A stretch of 64,000 nt of DNA from Halichoerus grypus (Eukaryota > Chordata > Mammalia > Carnivora > Phocidae). Positions 23,713-37,526 of this stretch are shown here, one piece after another. The stretch lies in assembly GCF_964656455.1 (NCBI RefSeq), contig NC_135720.1:110496696-110560695 (forward strand). Reading direction: 5' to 3'. The first letter of the stretch is position 1, and each line of letters begins with the position of its first letter. A program made the position numbers and the translations under genes. Under the pieces are notes generated by a model that searched no databases, was not told where the DNA came from, and saw only the letters and a list, made by a program, of their open reading frames with translations.

Positions 23713-25549
23713 AGAGGGATGAGGAGGGGTTGGAGAGTATGATTAAAAGGATGCTGATCCCCAACAGAGAAGGAAAACACCCAAAGCAAAAGTTTTTGAA
23801 AATATGATCTGCCTGCTAAATGTGGCTTAACCTCAGCCCTTTTGCCACGTCAAATGACTAGCCGCCCTACTCCACAGAGCCCCGGATTACTGGTTTTCCA
23901 TGACATTCTGGCCTGGGAGGCAGCTGCAGAGCTCCTATAAGGCAGCCAGAGTTGTCTTCAATAAATCTGCACAAAACACTCAAGAACTTGTGTGGGCATT
24001 TGTTTGCTGGCACTGAGGAGCAATTTGGGATGAGCCCTTGATTAAAAAGGGAGGCTGAAGAAGGCTCTATGAGCACTTTGTCCCATGGCCTACCCTCTTC
24101 CCATGCACGCCCCTCTCCGCCGGCCACTCCCTGGCTTCTGACAGGCCCTCCGGCGTGTAGGAAGAGGGACAGGAGGCCGACCACAGCAGGTGATCCCAGT
24201 CAGCCCCTCCCTGCGAGCTGAGCTGGAAGGTCTCCAGCAGCTACGCCCTCAGTCTGCAAAAGCCTTCTTCAACTAAGCAGGCAGCATCAGGAGAGAAGAG
24301 GCTGCCTGCCTAGATGGCCACAGTGGCTGACCTACCCTGGGTTCATCCCAGGTTGTCGAAGCCTGGGGCTGTGGACAGTGAGAGATGGGGGATACCAGAA
24401 GCTTCCCTAAGTCTGTCACTATCACAGACCCAGGATTATGGCATAAGGCAAGAAAACATAATTTAGGGACTATCTAACCCCCTCTGTCCAGAAAGGGTTT
24501 CTCCCTCACATGGCATGAGAAATACAGAAGTCAGCATTCAGGTCACTTGCCCTAAACAGAGAAGCCTGGGGGCATTCTGTGGGAGGACAGGCATTTTAAT
24601 GGAAACCACACCTCTGGACTCAGCCCTCCGGATGTGGACCTGGGGCCTGCGGCAGCCATGAGCCATAGCCACATCAACCTGAAGACGCCCAACACCCAAC
24701 GGCCCTGAAAACACATTCTCAGCACAAAACAGAACTGAGGCTCATTTCTCTAAGATTCACAAAGACCTGAAGTACAGGTTTCTAAAGAGGCTCATTTTGT
24801 GGGAACCAAACTTCCGACGTGACCCTTCAGCTTTTAAAAGCTAACATCTGGAAGTCATACTGTTCATCCTGGTGCCCTCATCCACAGTTAAAACCTCACA
24901 TGTGCTTACACAGGGAGGGGTTTGGATATTTTCAGACTAAACACACAGGACCAAGAACAATTTGCACAAATGCCATTATCAAAGATGACACCCAACACTT
25001 TGCTCTAAGTGCTATGAAAGTTGTAACAGTTTCTTGTTTCACTCACTCGTTTACAAAAATCCACAACAATCACTGCCCAAGAGGAACACTGGGAAGAAGG
25101 CTCCCCCAAGACCCTGTGTCCTTTACCTCTCAGTAGTGCTGGCAGGCAGGGCCCTGAGGGCAGCTGAACCAGAAAACCGCCTCACCTGCCAGCTCAGTCC
25201 TGCTGCTGCTCCCCACCCACAAGCCAGGGGACATGCCTAATGTACTGGGGGACAGGGCAGGTGGGTGGAGGAGCTGGGGGCAGAGGGAGGGAGGCAACCT
25301 TACATTCTGCAAGCAGTGCCCACCCTTGGCTGAGGCCCTGTGTCGCCAACTCCCCCGCCCCAGCACTTCCCTCCAAACTCTAAGAATTAAGCAGGGGTTG
25401 GAACTTTTTTCATGGAATTTCCTAAGGGAGATGAAGAAAGCAATGCCAAAATCCACATTCAAAGTCTGAGTCCTTGACATTTTTATTCAATCCCTGTCAG
25501 GCAGAAATGCTGCTTATCGGCTTCATCTTGGAGTAAAAAGCACTATTTA

Positions 25550-25734
25550 TTTTTTTTTTTAAAGATTTTACTTATTTATTTGACAGAGAGATAGCACAAG
25601 CAGGGGGAGAGGCAGAGGGAGAAGCAGGCTCCCCACTGAGTAGGGACCCAATGCGGGGCTCAATCCCAGGACCCTGAGATCATGACCTGAGCCGAAGGCA
25701 GCTGCTTAACCGACTGACCGACCCCAGGCACCCC
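25550..25734 (-). mobile_element. CAN-SINE, reverse orientation
   Basis: A full-length SINE with reversed tail (aaagattttacttatttatt) and head (gaccccaggcacccc). It has a perfect 16 bp target-site duplication, taaaaagcactattta, at 25534-25549 and 25735-25750. The head is slightly diverged (cgactgaccgacc). It lies in the same orientation as ZFAND3 transcription. Confidence 0.96.
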
Positions 25735-28364
25735 TAAAAAGCACTATTTAAAGTTGGCAAAGCTGGGCAGCCCCGAATACTTCTGGACTTTAGTTAATTA
25801 AACATTTGTTTTCTTGCAGATTCCATACACACCCCCTCCTCCCCTTGAAGGCTCACCCACAGTGGCAGTTTTAGTAAAGTCACAGACCAGGGCAGGCCTC
25901 AGCTCCAGGTGTTTGGGTGTTTTTTACCCTCACTTACAAGAAATATCTTACACTTGTCTTGCTCATTTGAATTTCAAACTGCCAAAGGTTCAAGGAGAAA
26001 CTAAAAATCCTGACTCTGGAACGCGATCCACGGGGGTGCAGCCGGACGTGGGAGCGTGACCCCCGTGTGCTGCGTGTGCTGCCGTCTGTGCACACACGTC
26101 TGTCCGCTGTGCCTGCCGGCCAGCCCCCAAGCCTCTGCTGGCTGTGGCGCGGTGCTGGGGCCTAGGCAGGTGTGTCCAGTGAGGAGGGAAATCAGAGACT
26201 GCTCCTACGCATGAGCACGGGCTCCAGCAAACAGAACCTACCTGAGACCTCCCAAAGCTTCCTGAGAAACCCAGGTAACGGACACTCCAAATCCCACTTC
26301 ATCAATAGGCACCACTTGTGATCTACGTGCCTATTTAAAGAACATATGACAAATATGCCTGACCCATGTGTCTGAAATGACCAGGCAAGCTCGTTAGAAA
26401 AAAGAATCACATTTTTTCCAGCGAGGTAAAAGTTTCTTAAAGCTCAGGACAGCACACTGACCTCACAGCTCATTTGTAAGTACATGCTGGGAACAGCAGG
26501 TGGCTACGGGAAAGCTTGTTGGGAAGCATTGGCCATTTATACTCCCACCAGCAGCAATCCCGGATTACACCACATCCACTGACCCAATGCCCAAGGCAGA
26601 ATTTGTAGCACAGAAATGTATTAAAGGATCTTAATGCATTTTATTTCATCAGCCCCACGGTACAGGCAAAGCAGCTGCAGGTGTTTCGGGAATGGAATGT
26701 GTCTGCTTTACATTCTCCTCCACGTCTGGCTTTGCATGGTGGAGGGAAAAGCATCACACTCCAAGAAACAGAACTGGATATCCTGGCTCACAGAGTTGGC
26801 AGATACAGTGCTTAGCTGGGCTGGGGGAGAGAATGGGTGGATGGGCATCAGTCTGTCTGTTCTGCAGAGGGAAGGAGAACTTGCAATTTGGAAGAGCCTA
26901 TTCTATTCAACAATTTAATAAAAACCAGTAAAACATACCAAGACAATGCTAAAACAGAAGCAATCGTCTGTTTTCCCCCAAATCAATTATAATACCATTC
27001 AGACACAAGCTAAATGCTAGAACAAGAGGCAGTGTGACAGAAGGCAAAGATCTGGGGGCCCCTGTGTGAGGAGCTCCTCGGGCGGCTGTGCACATTCAGC
27101 AAATGGCTCAGAGAAAACAGTCAGCAGGAGCAGAGAGAAAACGGTCCAGTGTGACGAAGCTCCCGACGCAGTCTGCACACGTCATTTTAAAAGAATAAAA
27201 AATTCACCCCTCTTGGTATCTTTTACTGCTCTCTAGACGCTCCCTTCTTGCAAAAACTCGAATGACCTCTTTCCTCTGCTCTGGGGGGAACGTGTGCCCT
27301 GTTCCAGTAATGTCTCCTGTCACCCAACTCCGGCAGCCTCCCTTTGCCTGTCCTTCAGAGAGCAAGTCCTGCCGCCCTTGGTTCTTGCCTCCCCCCAGGA
27401 AAAACCTAGTCCTATTTTTGGCACCAGGGGTGGGAGGTGGGGCAGGGCACCTGCACCATGAAGGATACTTTGTCATCACCTATGACTTGTGAGAATCCCC
27501 CTCCAAGCAAGCCCTGAAACACCTCGGCGCAAAAGAGAAGGGGCTGGCTGCAGGCTCACATTCTGCTAGGCTGTTTCACCTACAGATGAACATGTATTTA
27601 AAAACTAAGAGAAAATGGCTCTAGGCGGGTTTTGCCACAGGAATAATGACTTGGTCCTTCAAACATCATTTCATGTCAGTAGCTGAGAGCAGGGAGTATT
27701 CCTCTTGGTACCTCGGGCAGTTTTAAGGATCGGGAAAACCCTAGGAGATACTGGTACTCCTGGCCTCCTCTCCATCCCCTCCCCCCGCCACAGCTCCAGC
27801 CTCTCAGGGTCTCAGGAGAATAGTAAGGACTGGCAGGAAACTTCTATTTCTTGGGTGACCTTATCCTCCTCTCAGCAGACTCGAGATTTGTTTGCCTTTC
27901 TCTTTCAGCATTACCTTGTCCTTTAAAAGATTACTTTCGCAAATGGAGCGCTCTCCTAGAAAACCAGCTCCAAAGCTGCAATGGAGGCAAGAAAAAGGGC
28001 CCCACCCATCCTACCCAAGAGCCACCAAGGGCACCGTTTGGGCGGACAGGAGCAACTCAGCTTCCAGGCCTGCCACAGAACTGTGGCCTGTCTAGCCATC
28101 CCTGAAGACGACACTGGCAAGTCACAGAGTATCAGGGGCCCTTGGACTGTAAATGCCATGTGTGTCCAGAATAACACTTGGAAAAGAAAGGATTACTTCC
28201 CCCATTTTTCTCTGTTGGCCTTCCAATTCATATGGTGAGGTCATGGGAGAGTACAAAGATGACAGACTGGAGTTGGGAGAGATCTATGGCTTAGTCCCAC
28301 CCTTGCTGCTATGGCAAGTCCCATAAGCAAGGGTAACCTCGAGGTCTCTTTCTGGATAACCCAG

Positions 28365-28550
28365 CGAGAAGCTTGTGCTTTGGAGCCAAAGTACTGGACT
28401 CAAGTTCCAGCTACACTGCTCTGACAGTTGTGTGATGCGACTAAGTCATTTAACCTTTTAGAGCCTCAGCTGTGCCTCTCATAAAATGGGGTTATGGACA
28501 CGAAAGCAGCCAGTGCACGGAAAGCCCCCAGCACAAGGCAGTTGGCTGCT
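28365..28550 (+). mobile_element. MIR element
   Basis: Forward MIR features are seen in order: tgctttggagccaaagtactgg, caagttccagctacactgct, gttgtgtgatgcgactaagtc, the core atttaaccttttagagcctcag, and ataaaatggggttat. It is heavily diverged, as expected of this ancient SINE. Confidence 0.75.
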
Positions 28551-29889
28551 GCTGGGATGGCTCTTCCGGCTTTTGTCACCCCCTCACCTTACACGGTACA
28601 GCTAACACACTGGGGGCCCCCCTGCCCTGCTCCTTCCTCCTCTCCTCCCTTTCACCTCTCCATCTACTCACTCCCTGCTTTCCTTCTCCTAAGTGAACTG
28701 CTACTGACAAAAGGAGAATGAATGTGGAATCTTCCTCTGAACATGTGATACACAGTGTCGTCTGCCCCTCTCCACAAACCTCTTTGTACAAACTATAAAT
28801 AAATGCACAGTAAGTGACAAGCTCAGTAAAGACTTCTGTTGAAGATATGCAAATTTTAGGGAAACTTGATTTAAATCAAGACTACACAGGGCAGCCTAGA
28901 AAGCACTCACTGGTCAGGGACACCATGAAAGGGACTTGGAAACTTTCCAAGGACAGGGGAGAGTAGCTCCTCTGCTCCTGTGGGGGCTTCTCCACAGGAT
29001 GGCTGCAAGTCTGGCAAGCCTCTCTCACAAGCAGAGGCAGAGCGTGTGTGTGTCCCAGTTTGGTCCCGTGTGGGCTGCGCGCTGAAGAGCCCGTGTCCAT
29101 CTCCCTGATACTGTGGGGCTGGGAACTGCAGTGAAAGGAGGAACGAGAGAAAAGAACGGGCTCTAGACACTTGGAAACCAATTATGCTTTTATCCAAACT
29201 GTGCCAGTGTCACATGCGCTGGTTTGGTGCTTCTTTTAAGAATGAAAAGTCTCTCTACATGCCTCTTGTTTTCACCACATTAACTCAAAAAGGTCATTCT
29301 GAGGACCTCAAGAGTATAAGCATGCTCTTCTCTATTTTCACAAAATTTAAGCCTTAAAGTCACAAGTCCCACAACAGATATCTGCTGTCCACTGTTCTAA
29401 GCACATGTAGAGGGGAGGGCAGACAGAGAATCTGGCTTCTTGATTCTCCATTTTTAAAGTTGTTAATTTAAACACACCCTCCTCTGGAGGGCAAGAGGCT
29501 TCAGTGGCAGAATGTTTTAGCTGTAGACAGTTCAGATTTGAAAACAGACTATAGACTAGAGATAGTTAAAACCCCCACTGAATGGACGGCCCACCCTGGG
29601 ATTCTAGAGACTTATCTGGCCGGGTGGGAGGAGCTGACCTCACAGCCCAATTCCCTTTCACTTGGGAGAGTGGGTGGGGAGGGGGCTCAGATATGGTTAC
29701 AGCCTGGCTATATAACAAACGCCATGAATGGACCCTGCTCACTGCTAAATCCGATGGGCCCTTTTCAGTTCTCCTTGATAGCATCTGGAACGCTCAACTA
29801 CTCCCATGGGCTCTGTGACTGCTCCCTGGGGCACAGGCTGCTTTCCTTGTTTTTCTTCTACTGCGCTGGTAGCTCCTCATCTATTGTCC

Positions 29890-30810
29890 TGTAAGTGTTA
29901 GAATTACTCAGTGCTGGACTCTCTTTTTGTCTTACCCCACACTTGCCCCAAGGTTTCAAACCCTAACCATACATGCCAACCACTCTGAAATTTCTCTCTC
30001 TGGCCCAGACCTCTCTCTTTGGAGCTCTATGCCGCTGGATCCAATTATCTACTGAATATCTTGGATAGCTTGGACTTAAGGTGTCCAAAATGGAACACTC
30101 GATACTTCTTCACAAACTTCTTCTCCTTCAGTGTCCCCCACTCTAAAAGAACAGGCTCATCCTGCTGCCCGTGGCTCATGACAGAAACCTAGGTCATCAC
30201 TGGCATCTTCCTCATTCTTCATATTCACCTACCAAATCCTGTGGATCCTATTTCCAAAATTCAAATTCCTTCTCTTCCTTCCATCTCTACCGCCACCACC
30301 CAAAGCCACCAGTATCTCTCGCCAGGGCTACTACAATAGCCTTCTCTGGGTGGTTGCCAACCTCAAATCCATCCTGCTCACAGCAGCCACAGTGATTCCA
30401 CACACCCGTCTCTGATAATCTCACTCTTATTTAAACTCTTTCATGGTTTCCCAAGAATGAAAGTCAATTTCACCACCTTAGCTCACTCTCATGCCATTCA
30501 GCTCCGACCCCTGTGTACTCTGTTCTCGACGCTGCCCTAACCAAATTCTGGCTTCTTCAGCTGCAATGGCTTTTCCTCAGGAAGACCATCTAGTCTAGGG
30601 CCCCATTATATGCTTTTCATGGCATCCTCATCTTTTCCTTGAAGCACTGGTCATAATTATAATTGTAGGTATCATTTGTGTGCAATTTTTTCATTTAACT
30701 TATTTTCCTGACTAGATTTCATGAAAGCAAGGACCATGCTTCTGTAATTTAGTGCCTAGAACAGTGGGTGGTTCACTCAGAATATTTTGACTGACTGAAT
30801 GAAGGAGAGG
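29890..30810 (+). mobile_element. L2 (LINE-2) 3' region
   Basis: Long forward L2 copy. Key phrases are ctgaaatttctctctctggc, accaaatcctgtggatccta, ggctactacaatagccttct, cacagcagccacagtgattc, tcatgccattcagctccgac and a 3' tail with agcaaggaccatgcttctg and gcctagaacagtgg. It has multiple stops and indels and no coding potential. Confidence 0.75.
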
Positions 30811-31179
30811 TTAGTTACAGACAGACTGTGTTTTCTGAAGCTCTGGGGATAAGTAAAAGCCAGTCAAGAGCTCAAATGGCCAAATCCAATCTGCTCACCC
30901 TCACCTCTCAGCAGCATTTGTCTCCTTCTCCCTCTCTCGTAGTATCTCCCCCTTGGCTTCTGTAGTAGTCTGTGATATTCCTGATCTTCCACCTTCCTGG
31001 TTGCAGCTCCCTGGAATCCTTTATTGGTTTCCCTTCTGAAACCACCACAGAAAGTAGTACTCTTACACTTTCATATATTCCTTCCTTTAAGTAAATCTCA
31101 TCCAGACCCAAAGCTTCAAGTATAGTCTAAATACTGATGCATCTGGAATTTAGATTTCATCCACAAATTCTTCCCCTAA

Positions 31180-31485
31180 ACTCCTATGTCCAACTTACTA
31201 CTTGATAAACACACCCAACTAGATTGGTTAACAGGAATCTCAACTGTAACATGTTCAAAACAGAACTTTTAATCCTCTTGACTCCTGTATTAGCTGGTCT
31301 CCTAATCTTCCCTGCCTCTATGAATGATTCCATATCCACACAGCTGCTCAAGCCAAACCTAGGACTCCTTCTTGACTCCTCATTCCCTTACTCCTCACAC
31401 CATCTTTATTAATAGTCTCGTTGGATTTATCTCTAAATGATGTTCTGAATCTGCCCTGCTTCTCCCCATCATCTCATGGCAAAGG
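31180..31485 (+). mobile_element. L2 fragment (part 1 of a split copy)
   Basis: Forward L2 coding-region remnant: acatgttcaaaacagaactt, cagctgctcaagccaaacct, aggactccttcttgactcct. It probably belongs with the L2 at 31885-32445; about 400 bases of unassigned sequence lie between the two parts. Confidence 0.65.
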
Positions 31486-31884
31486 TCCTGTGGCAGGAAT
31501 GAGTACAGCATGCTGACAGAACAGAACAAAGGCTAGTAGGGCTGGGATGGAGGGAGGCCAAGCCTCCACCATGGCTAGCAAGAGCCCACAATGAGTTGCC
31601 CTCTTCTTCCTTTGCTGCCCACCAAGACTTTTCTCTCAGAGTGGTTAAAGGGATTTCTTTTCTTTTCCTTCTTGGTAATTGACTTAGGATGTACTTTTTA
31701 AATATTTGTTAATTAATTTGTATTTGAATAGGTAGTACATGAATATAACAGAAATTCAATTTGCATGAAATAATACTCAGCAAAAAGTAAGTCTCCCATC
31801 CCATTCTCTGTTACTCTCCCCAGAGGCAAAGCAACCACTACTACCAGTTCTTATGTATTCTTGATAGTCTATACACAAGCATTA

Positions 31885-32445
31885 TGTTTATCTCCCAGAG
31901 GGACAGAAATGTAATATAAAATGTAAATCAGATCACGCCACTCCTTTGCTTAAAACCTTTCAATGCCTTCCCACTACTTTTAGAGTTAAACTCTAACTCC
32001 TAACAAAGGCCTACTATCCCCCCTTCTAGTCCTGCTTCTCCTCATGCACTGTGCTCCAACCACACGGGCCACCTTTCTGGTCCTGACCTGCCTAAGTTGT
32101 TCCTGCCTCAGACCATCTCACTGTTGTTCTCTTGATCTGGGACACTTTTCTCCTAGTTCTCTGAATGGTTCTCCCAGCTTTTCTGTCTCGGCTCAGCTTT
32201 CACCCCCTCCAGATGCTAGCCTCTCACCCCTCCTTGCAGCTCCCTTCCCCCCCTTGCCCTTCTCTTTTTCTGTCATCCTATTATACCAGAGCACTTACTC
32301 CCATCAGGAAGTACCTTGTTTATCTGTTCCCTTGTTTACTGCATCTCTCCCCCAAAGAATAAAAGCACCATGAGGTCAGGGACTTTGTCAGTTTCATTCC
32401 TGGCTTTTCCTCTGGAACTCAAGTAAGTAGGCTGAATAAATAAAT
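31885..32445 (+). mobile_element. L2 fragment (part 2 of a split copy)
   Basis: Forward L2 3' region: gtaaatcagatcacgccact, gcttaaaacctttcaatgcc, ctccaaccacacgggccacc, and the end segment aaagcaccatgaggtcaggg. It finishes with gaataaataaataattt. It is noncoding. Confidence 0.75.
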
Positions 32446-32639
32446 AATTTGAGTCAACATCTGACTCATTAAAAATAGAAGAAAATTACTTCTAGCAATA
32501 AAACAATGTTTAATGCTGGTAACTATGCCCCTCCCCACCACTCCTGGAGAGGAACACCATCACACAGTCTACTTCCAATTACCCGGGTGAACAGGAGCAC
32601 TGTGAGCACAATCTAAAACTATTATTGTCTGGCTCTGGA

Positions 32640-33012
32640 TACATTCTGTTGTTTTGCAGTAGCAGGTTTACTTTCCTAATTATGCTTTTCTATTGCCATT
32701 ATTAATATGAGCCTATATTCCCTGAGCTCACTCTGAGAGGCAACCCAGAAATGTCCAAGATGGCATGAGATGCTCTCCTGGAGTTAAAACTTTGCTGTAA
32801 CTCATGATCACAAATGAGCTGAGTACAGATAATGAAGAACTGAACATAATCACCCAAATTCCCACTGACATTCATTTCCTACTCTACCCTGGTATTTGGT
32901 CAATTACTCTAGATTCTGTGGAAAATGGATCCGGAGCTAACAGTCCAGTTCAAAGGAAGAGCAGTTTAATTGACACAGGAGTATTAACACCAACCTGGCC
33001 CTTTAATTTGTA
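32640..33012. promoter_or_regulatory. Candidate conserved noncoding block in the ZFAND3 intron
   Basis: Unique sequence with homeodomain-like cores (tcctaattatgcttt, gccattattaatatgag, ggtcaattactc, gtttaattgacac) and E-box-like motifs. No repeat family was recognised. The evidence is sequence texture alone. Confidence 0.25.
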
Positions 33013-34984
33013 GATCTGGAAACTATCCCCGTCCCAGGTGCACCTGTAACATGCAGTGCGCTGCTCTAGCGAGCACATGTCATCCTGTGTTTTAATCACA
33101 AGGACGCACAGACTCCATCGTGTGCTGACTCAGAGCTTCCATCTCCCAGGGGCCATGGGGCTGACATGGTTCACGAAGAAGAGCACGTGAGTGTGTGGAG
33201 AGGCTGACGGGCTCTCCACAGCAGTACTAGACAGCTCCTAGACAGCACAGCCCAGGGAGGAAGAGACCTGCTCAGCTCCTCAAGGCACGAGTGGGCTGCC
33301 CGAAGACTAAGCCTCCATTACCCACAGGAACAGTCTTCAACCGCAGTAGCCGCTGCCTGCTCCCCCCCGCCTACGGCCTAAGAACAACCCATCTGCATCA
33401 AAGCAATATGTTGCTTGATATTTAGAAAACTGTGGTCACGGGGAGCATCTAACACTTGCTTGGCAGCCCCGAGTACTGCTGTGGAGAGCCCGCCAGCATT
33501 AGTGAAGTGGGCCTGGCTGTGTGCTGCAGGAGGGAGCCCCAGAGGCCAGTGCCGGCTGTCTGCCAGTCACCCACCAGGACACACTGCACAGGTCAGCACG
33601 TACAGCAGTGGGTGAGGCCCATGACCACGTACTAGAGGTACCCAGGGCAAAGGGGAATACTCCTTGTCACCCCTCCTCCCAGCGATGTTCCAGGCGCTGT
33701 GTCATGGACTGAGAATCAACTAGACAGACAGCACAGCTGGCTCAATCTCTCCACTCCATAGGCAACAATAAAGAGAAAGTCCTTCAAATCTCAAGAAGAA
33801 AGAAAGGAAGAAGCAGGGGCACCCTCTCAGGCTCACTCTACCCCTTGAGTAAATGCCAACTGATTTCCCGCACCCACCACACCTCCATTTCTGCCCTCTT
33901 TCCATTTCTTTGCATTTCTGGTCCTTCTCTACTTTGTTTCCTTCCTCTTTCTCTCCACCACCTTTCGCCCCGGCTTTTCTGTTTCTCGAGGTGCCTTAGT
34001 AGCTGTGGTTGCCCTGACACTTCTGGACTGCAGGCTCAAGGGCAGGCCAAGCTTGGTGATGGAGGCGAGTATCCACACCGTGCGGCTTCTACGTGTCTGT
34101 CTGTAAAGCATGCGGGAGAGGACTTCATCTCCTACTCGATTCTGCCTAACTCTGATAGGGACGGGAATGATGTCTGTTCCAACAAGGATATGTGGAAAGG
34201 TGAGCAATTTCCTAGAGAAGCCAGCTGACCCAATTATTTTAGACACTCATCCACCCTTTCCAGTCTTTGGCCCCTGAACTCTGTTCCAACACTCCACGGT
34301 GAGTCTCGACTACCCAGATCTGCAGCGTGACAGCTCTTCTTCCCACCAGCTTGACCGCACCTTCTCTCAGCACTGACCCCCTGCCCATCCAGCACAGCTA
34401 TGTTGTGAGTCTCTGGTTCTCATGCACGTCATGGGTCCTGTCCCAGGGACACTCTCCCTCGTGGCACTGAGTTTCAGAGACTGGTGACACCAAGCACTGT
34501 CTGAGAGCCTACAACCCACAGACGCTGTGATAGGGCTCTGGTCAGTGGGCAGATGTACTGAGTGCTCAGGTTGCCCTCTCCATATCTGCCTTCCAAACGA
34601 TGGCAATGCCCCCAAACGCAGATTCTCTTTTGATAACAATGGCTACAATATCAACCAACACTGCAGAGCTTGTGTTGCTATCTGTCACAGTCTTATTCAG
34701 GCTCATTGCCTGCAACAAGACAGCAAAACTTGGAAGTGGTGAGGCTTTTCTTAGAGTCTGCATCTCCGGGACCCAACAGCTGAGGAGGAAGGACTATCAC
34801 GTGATCTTATCAGAGCCTTGGTCTGCTTAGGTAAAAGCACTTTCCAGAAGCAGAAACAAACTTCATTGATATTGATCTCTTCAGAGAAAAGGTGCTATAG
34901 AAATCTCATCTAATAAATAAAGGATTCGGGCTCCAGTGTTGGGCTGTCAGTCCAGCAAGGAAAAGAAGCTATCAGGCTCAAGGA

Positions 34985-35320
34985 GTCAGAAGTATTTATT
35001 GGTCATTTGTGCACTATTTACAGAACTCTATTCTAGGGGCTGGGTGGAGGAAAAAAAAAAGAAAGAAGTCACAAATTCCTGCCTTTAAAGACAGCTGGAG
35101 ATGCACAGAGAGGAAAACAGCTGAAGGACACAAGAAGCAAAGCAAGAAATCAACTGCAAATAAAATCAATACAACCCAGCTATGTGCAATAAATCAGGGG
35201 CACCGAGGAGAGGTCAACTGCATAAGGTATCCTGGAGGAGGTAAGTTTTCAAGGAAAATGAGGACATGAATTAGCACTCAGGAGAAAATGGAATGTCCAC
35301 ATCAATAAAAATTAAGTGCC
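34985..35320 (-). mobile_element. L2/MIR-like old repeat, reverse orientation
   Basis: The sequence starts gtatttattggtcatttgtgc and continues with tctattctaggggctgg, aaattcctgcctttaaagac and ctggaggaggtaagttttca. This is the order seen in reversed L2 3' ends. It is heavily diverged. Confidence 0.5.
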
Positions 35321-35664
35321 ACCATGTCTCTTATCACCCAGGCGCATTGGGAGACAAAAAGGTGGCAACACTATGGACCCTGTCCTCCAGAAGCATCTTA
35401 TCTAGATGGAGTGACAAGTGGCCCATGGGGCACCACTGAAAACAGTGCACAGGGATGACTCATTAACACCATCTCAAGAGGTTCTCACATAGTTGGCTGC
35501 CTACGTTTATACCATCCATTGTTCAATAAAAAGCGTCTCTGAATTGGGGAAGTGCTTAACAAATGGGCTAAGACCTATACGGCTGAAAATAAAGGTAACT
35601 CATGCTGCTATCTCCTCACTGCTTAGGACGCCCATGGGCCAGCAGGGGACTTGAACAGTGAGGG

Positions 35665-35853
35665 ATTCTGAGAGCTCAACAAATCTGGACTCACATGCCA
35701 GGTGCTCCCTTAGTATTTCTGAGTTACTCAACCTCAAAGCTTGAGTTTTCTCTTCTGTCAAAATGTAGTACCATTTTACAACAATGCTTTTATCAGGGTC
35801 AAGTGATGTAACATAGGAGCAGGCATTCAGTGTATAGTAGGTACTCAATAAAG
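35665..35853 (+). mobile_element. MIR element
   Basis: Forward MIR: ttgagttttctcttctgtcaaaatg followed by gtgatgtaacatagg and the 3' end tatagtaggtactcaataaa. A CAN-SINE has inserted directly beyond its 3' end. Confidence 0.6.
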
Positions 35854-35865
35854 CTGTTCTTTTTC

Positions 35866-36055
35866 TGGGGTGTATGGGTGGCTCAGTTGGTTAAGCACCT
35901 GCCTTTGGCTCAGGTCATAATCTCAGGGTCCTGGAATGGAGCCCCATGTCAGGCTCCCTGCTCAGTGGGGAGTCTCCTCCCTCTGCCTCTACCCCCCACC
36001 CCCTCTTGTGCTCACTCTCTCTCAAATAAATAAAATCTTAAAAAAAAACCCAAAA
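35866..36055 (+). mobile_element. CAN-SINE
   Basis: Forward SINE from tggggtgtatgggtggctcag to an A-rich tail (aaataaataaaatcttaaaa). It is flanked by a perfect 12 bp target-site duplication, ctgttctttttc, at 35854-35865 and 36056-36067. It is antisense to ZFAND3. Confidence 0.95.
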
Positions 36056-36094
36056 CTGTTCTTTTTCCTTCACCCAGAGGCTCACAACTGCACA

Positions 36095-36250
36095 GAGTTC
36101 AGTCATTCAACCCAAACGTTTACTAGGCATCACTGCACTCTCCTACAGCAGGGGCCACCGAAGAACACTATATGGTCCCTGTCCTCCAGTGCTTATGGTC
36201 TACAAGGACAGAGAGTTTCAGTATGTTCTGAGAAGTACAGCAACGGAGGT
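36095..36250 (-). mobile_element. L2/MIR-like old repeat, reverse orientation
   Basis: Contains tttactaggcatcactgca, tatatggtccctgtcctcca and gtgcttatggtctacaagga, matching the reversed 3' segment of L2-type repeats. Diverged. Confidence 0.45.
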
Positions 36251-37319
36251 CAACCACAGACTTCACGAGAGAGAAGACTTCAGCAGTCTCGGGAGATCAG
36301 CAGGTAAAGAAGGGTTTTTGTTTAAAAAGACACCCAGATTTTGTGAGGTCCCCTGATGAGGAAGACTGTGGAGACCCTGAGCCCACTCTGGCATTCCTAT
36401 ACCCCACTTTAGTTCCCGATGTCCCCACACTAGTTCTTTAGTCCCTATGAATGCACTTGCTACTGGAGGAACGGGGTGCTGGAAAGCCAACACCCCTGTG
36501 TTCAAATATCTGAAGAGCGGGCTTACAGGGGAGGAAGATGATTTGTGACACGTCACTCTGGAGCACAGAGTGAGGAGGAATAAGGGCATGTTCTATAAGG
36601 AGGCTGGTTCTAGGTCAGCCAAGGAAGCACCCAGGCAGTCTAAGCTGCCTGGCAATAAGACACGCCACACGCCCTCTGGGCTGAAGATGTGCACAGCAGC
36701 TGGATTACCTGCCAGGGAACCGCTGACGTGGCTTTGGTGTCAGTTCGGGGGGCTGGACTGGCACCAGATGGATAACTTCTAAGTCACTTAAGTACTTGGA
36801 TTCTATGCCAGAGAGTGACAGGTTAGGCAGGAATGAGAGACTGGTGTGGTAGTCTACAACGTGGGGTCTGTAAGGGCTCATCTTATTCATGTACAAGATG
36901 AAACACAGGTTTTATTTATGCAAACACACTCATCCCCAAAGTTAAGTATTTAATTAAACCATAAGCTTATCAAATATTTTTAATTAGACCAAGCAAGCAA
37001 TGCTACCCTATCTGATAGTATATATGTCTTATCTGCTTCCCACCTCCTACCAATAAAAATTCAAGGCAGATAAAAGTATGTAACAATAAATAATGCTAAG
37101 GTTCCATATCTACACCTTATTCCTTCAGCCAAATATTCCATTGGGAAACCCTCAGGTTGCACATGTACCCTGCTTCACGAATATACACGGAAACTGGCCC
37201 AGACACTCTCCCATTCACCCACCTGGGCCTGCCTTCAAATACTACTACAAAAGAGCTTTCCCCTAAAGATAACCAGCAGGCTCACCAGCACACCACATTT
37301 CTGTGACTTCCAAATTTTT

Positions 37320-37526
37320 TCTTTTTTTTTTTTTTTAAAAGATTTTATTTATTTATTTGACAGAGAGAGACATAGCGAGAGAGGGAACACAAGCAGGGGG
37401 AGTGGGAGAGGGAGAAGCAGGCTCCCCGCAGAGCAGGGAGCCCGATGTGGGACTCGATCCCAGGACCCTGGGATCATGACCTCAGCCGAAGGCAGTCGCT
37501 TAACCAACTGAGCCACCCAGGCGCCC
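37320..37526 (-). mobile_element. CAN-SINE, reverse orientation
   Basis: Full-length reversed SINE: a T16 run, aagattttatttatttattt, the GA-rich body, and the head ctgagccacccaggcgcccc. It is flanked by the short duplication ccaaatttt at 37310-37318 and 37527-37535. Little divergence from the other young copies suggests recent insertion. Confidence 0.95.
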
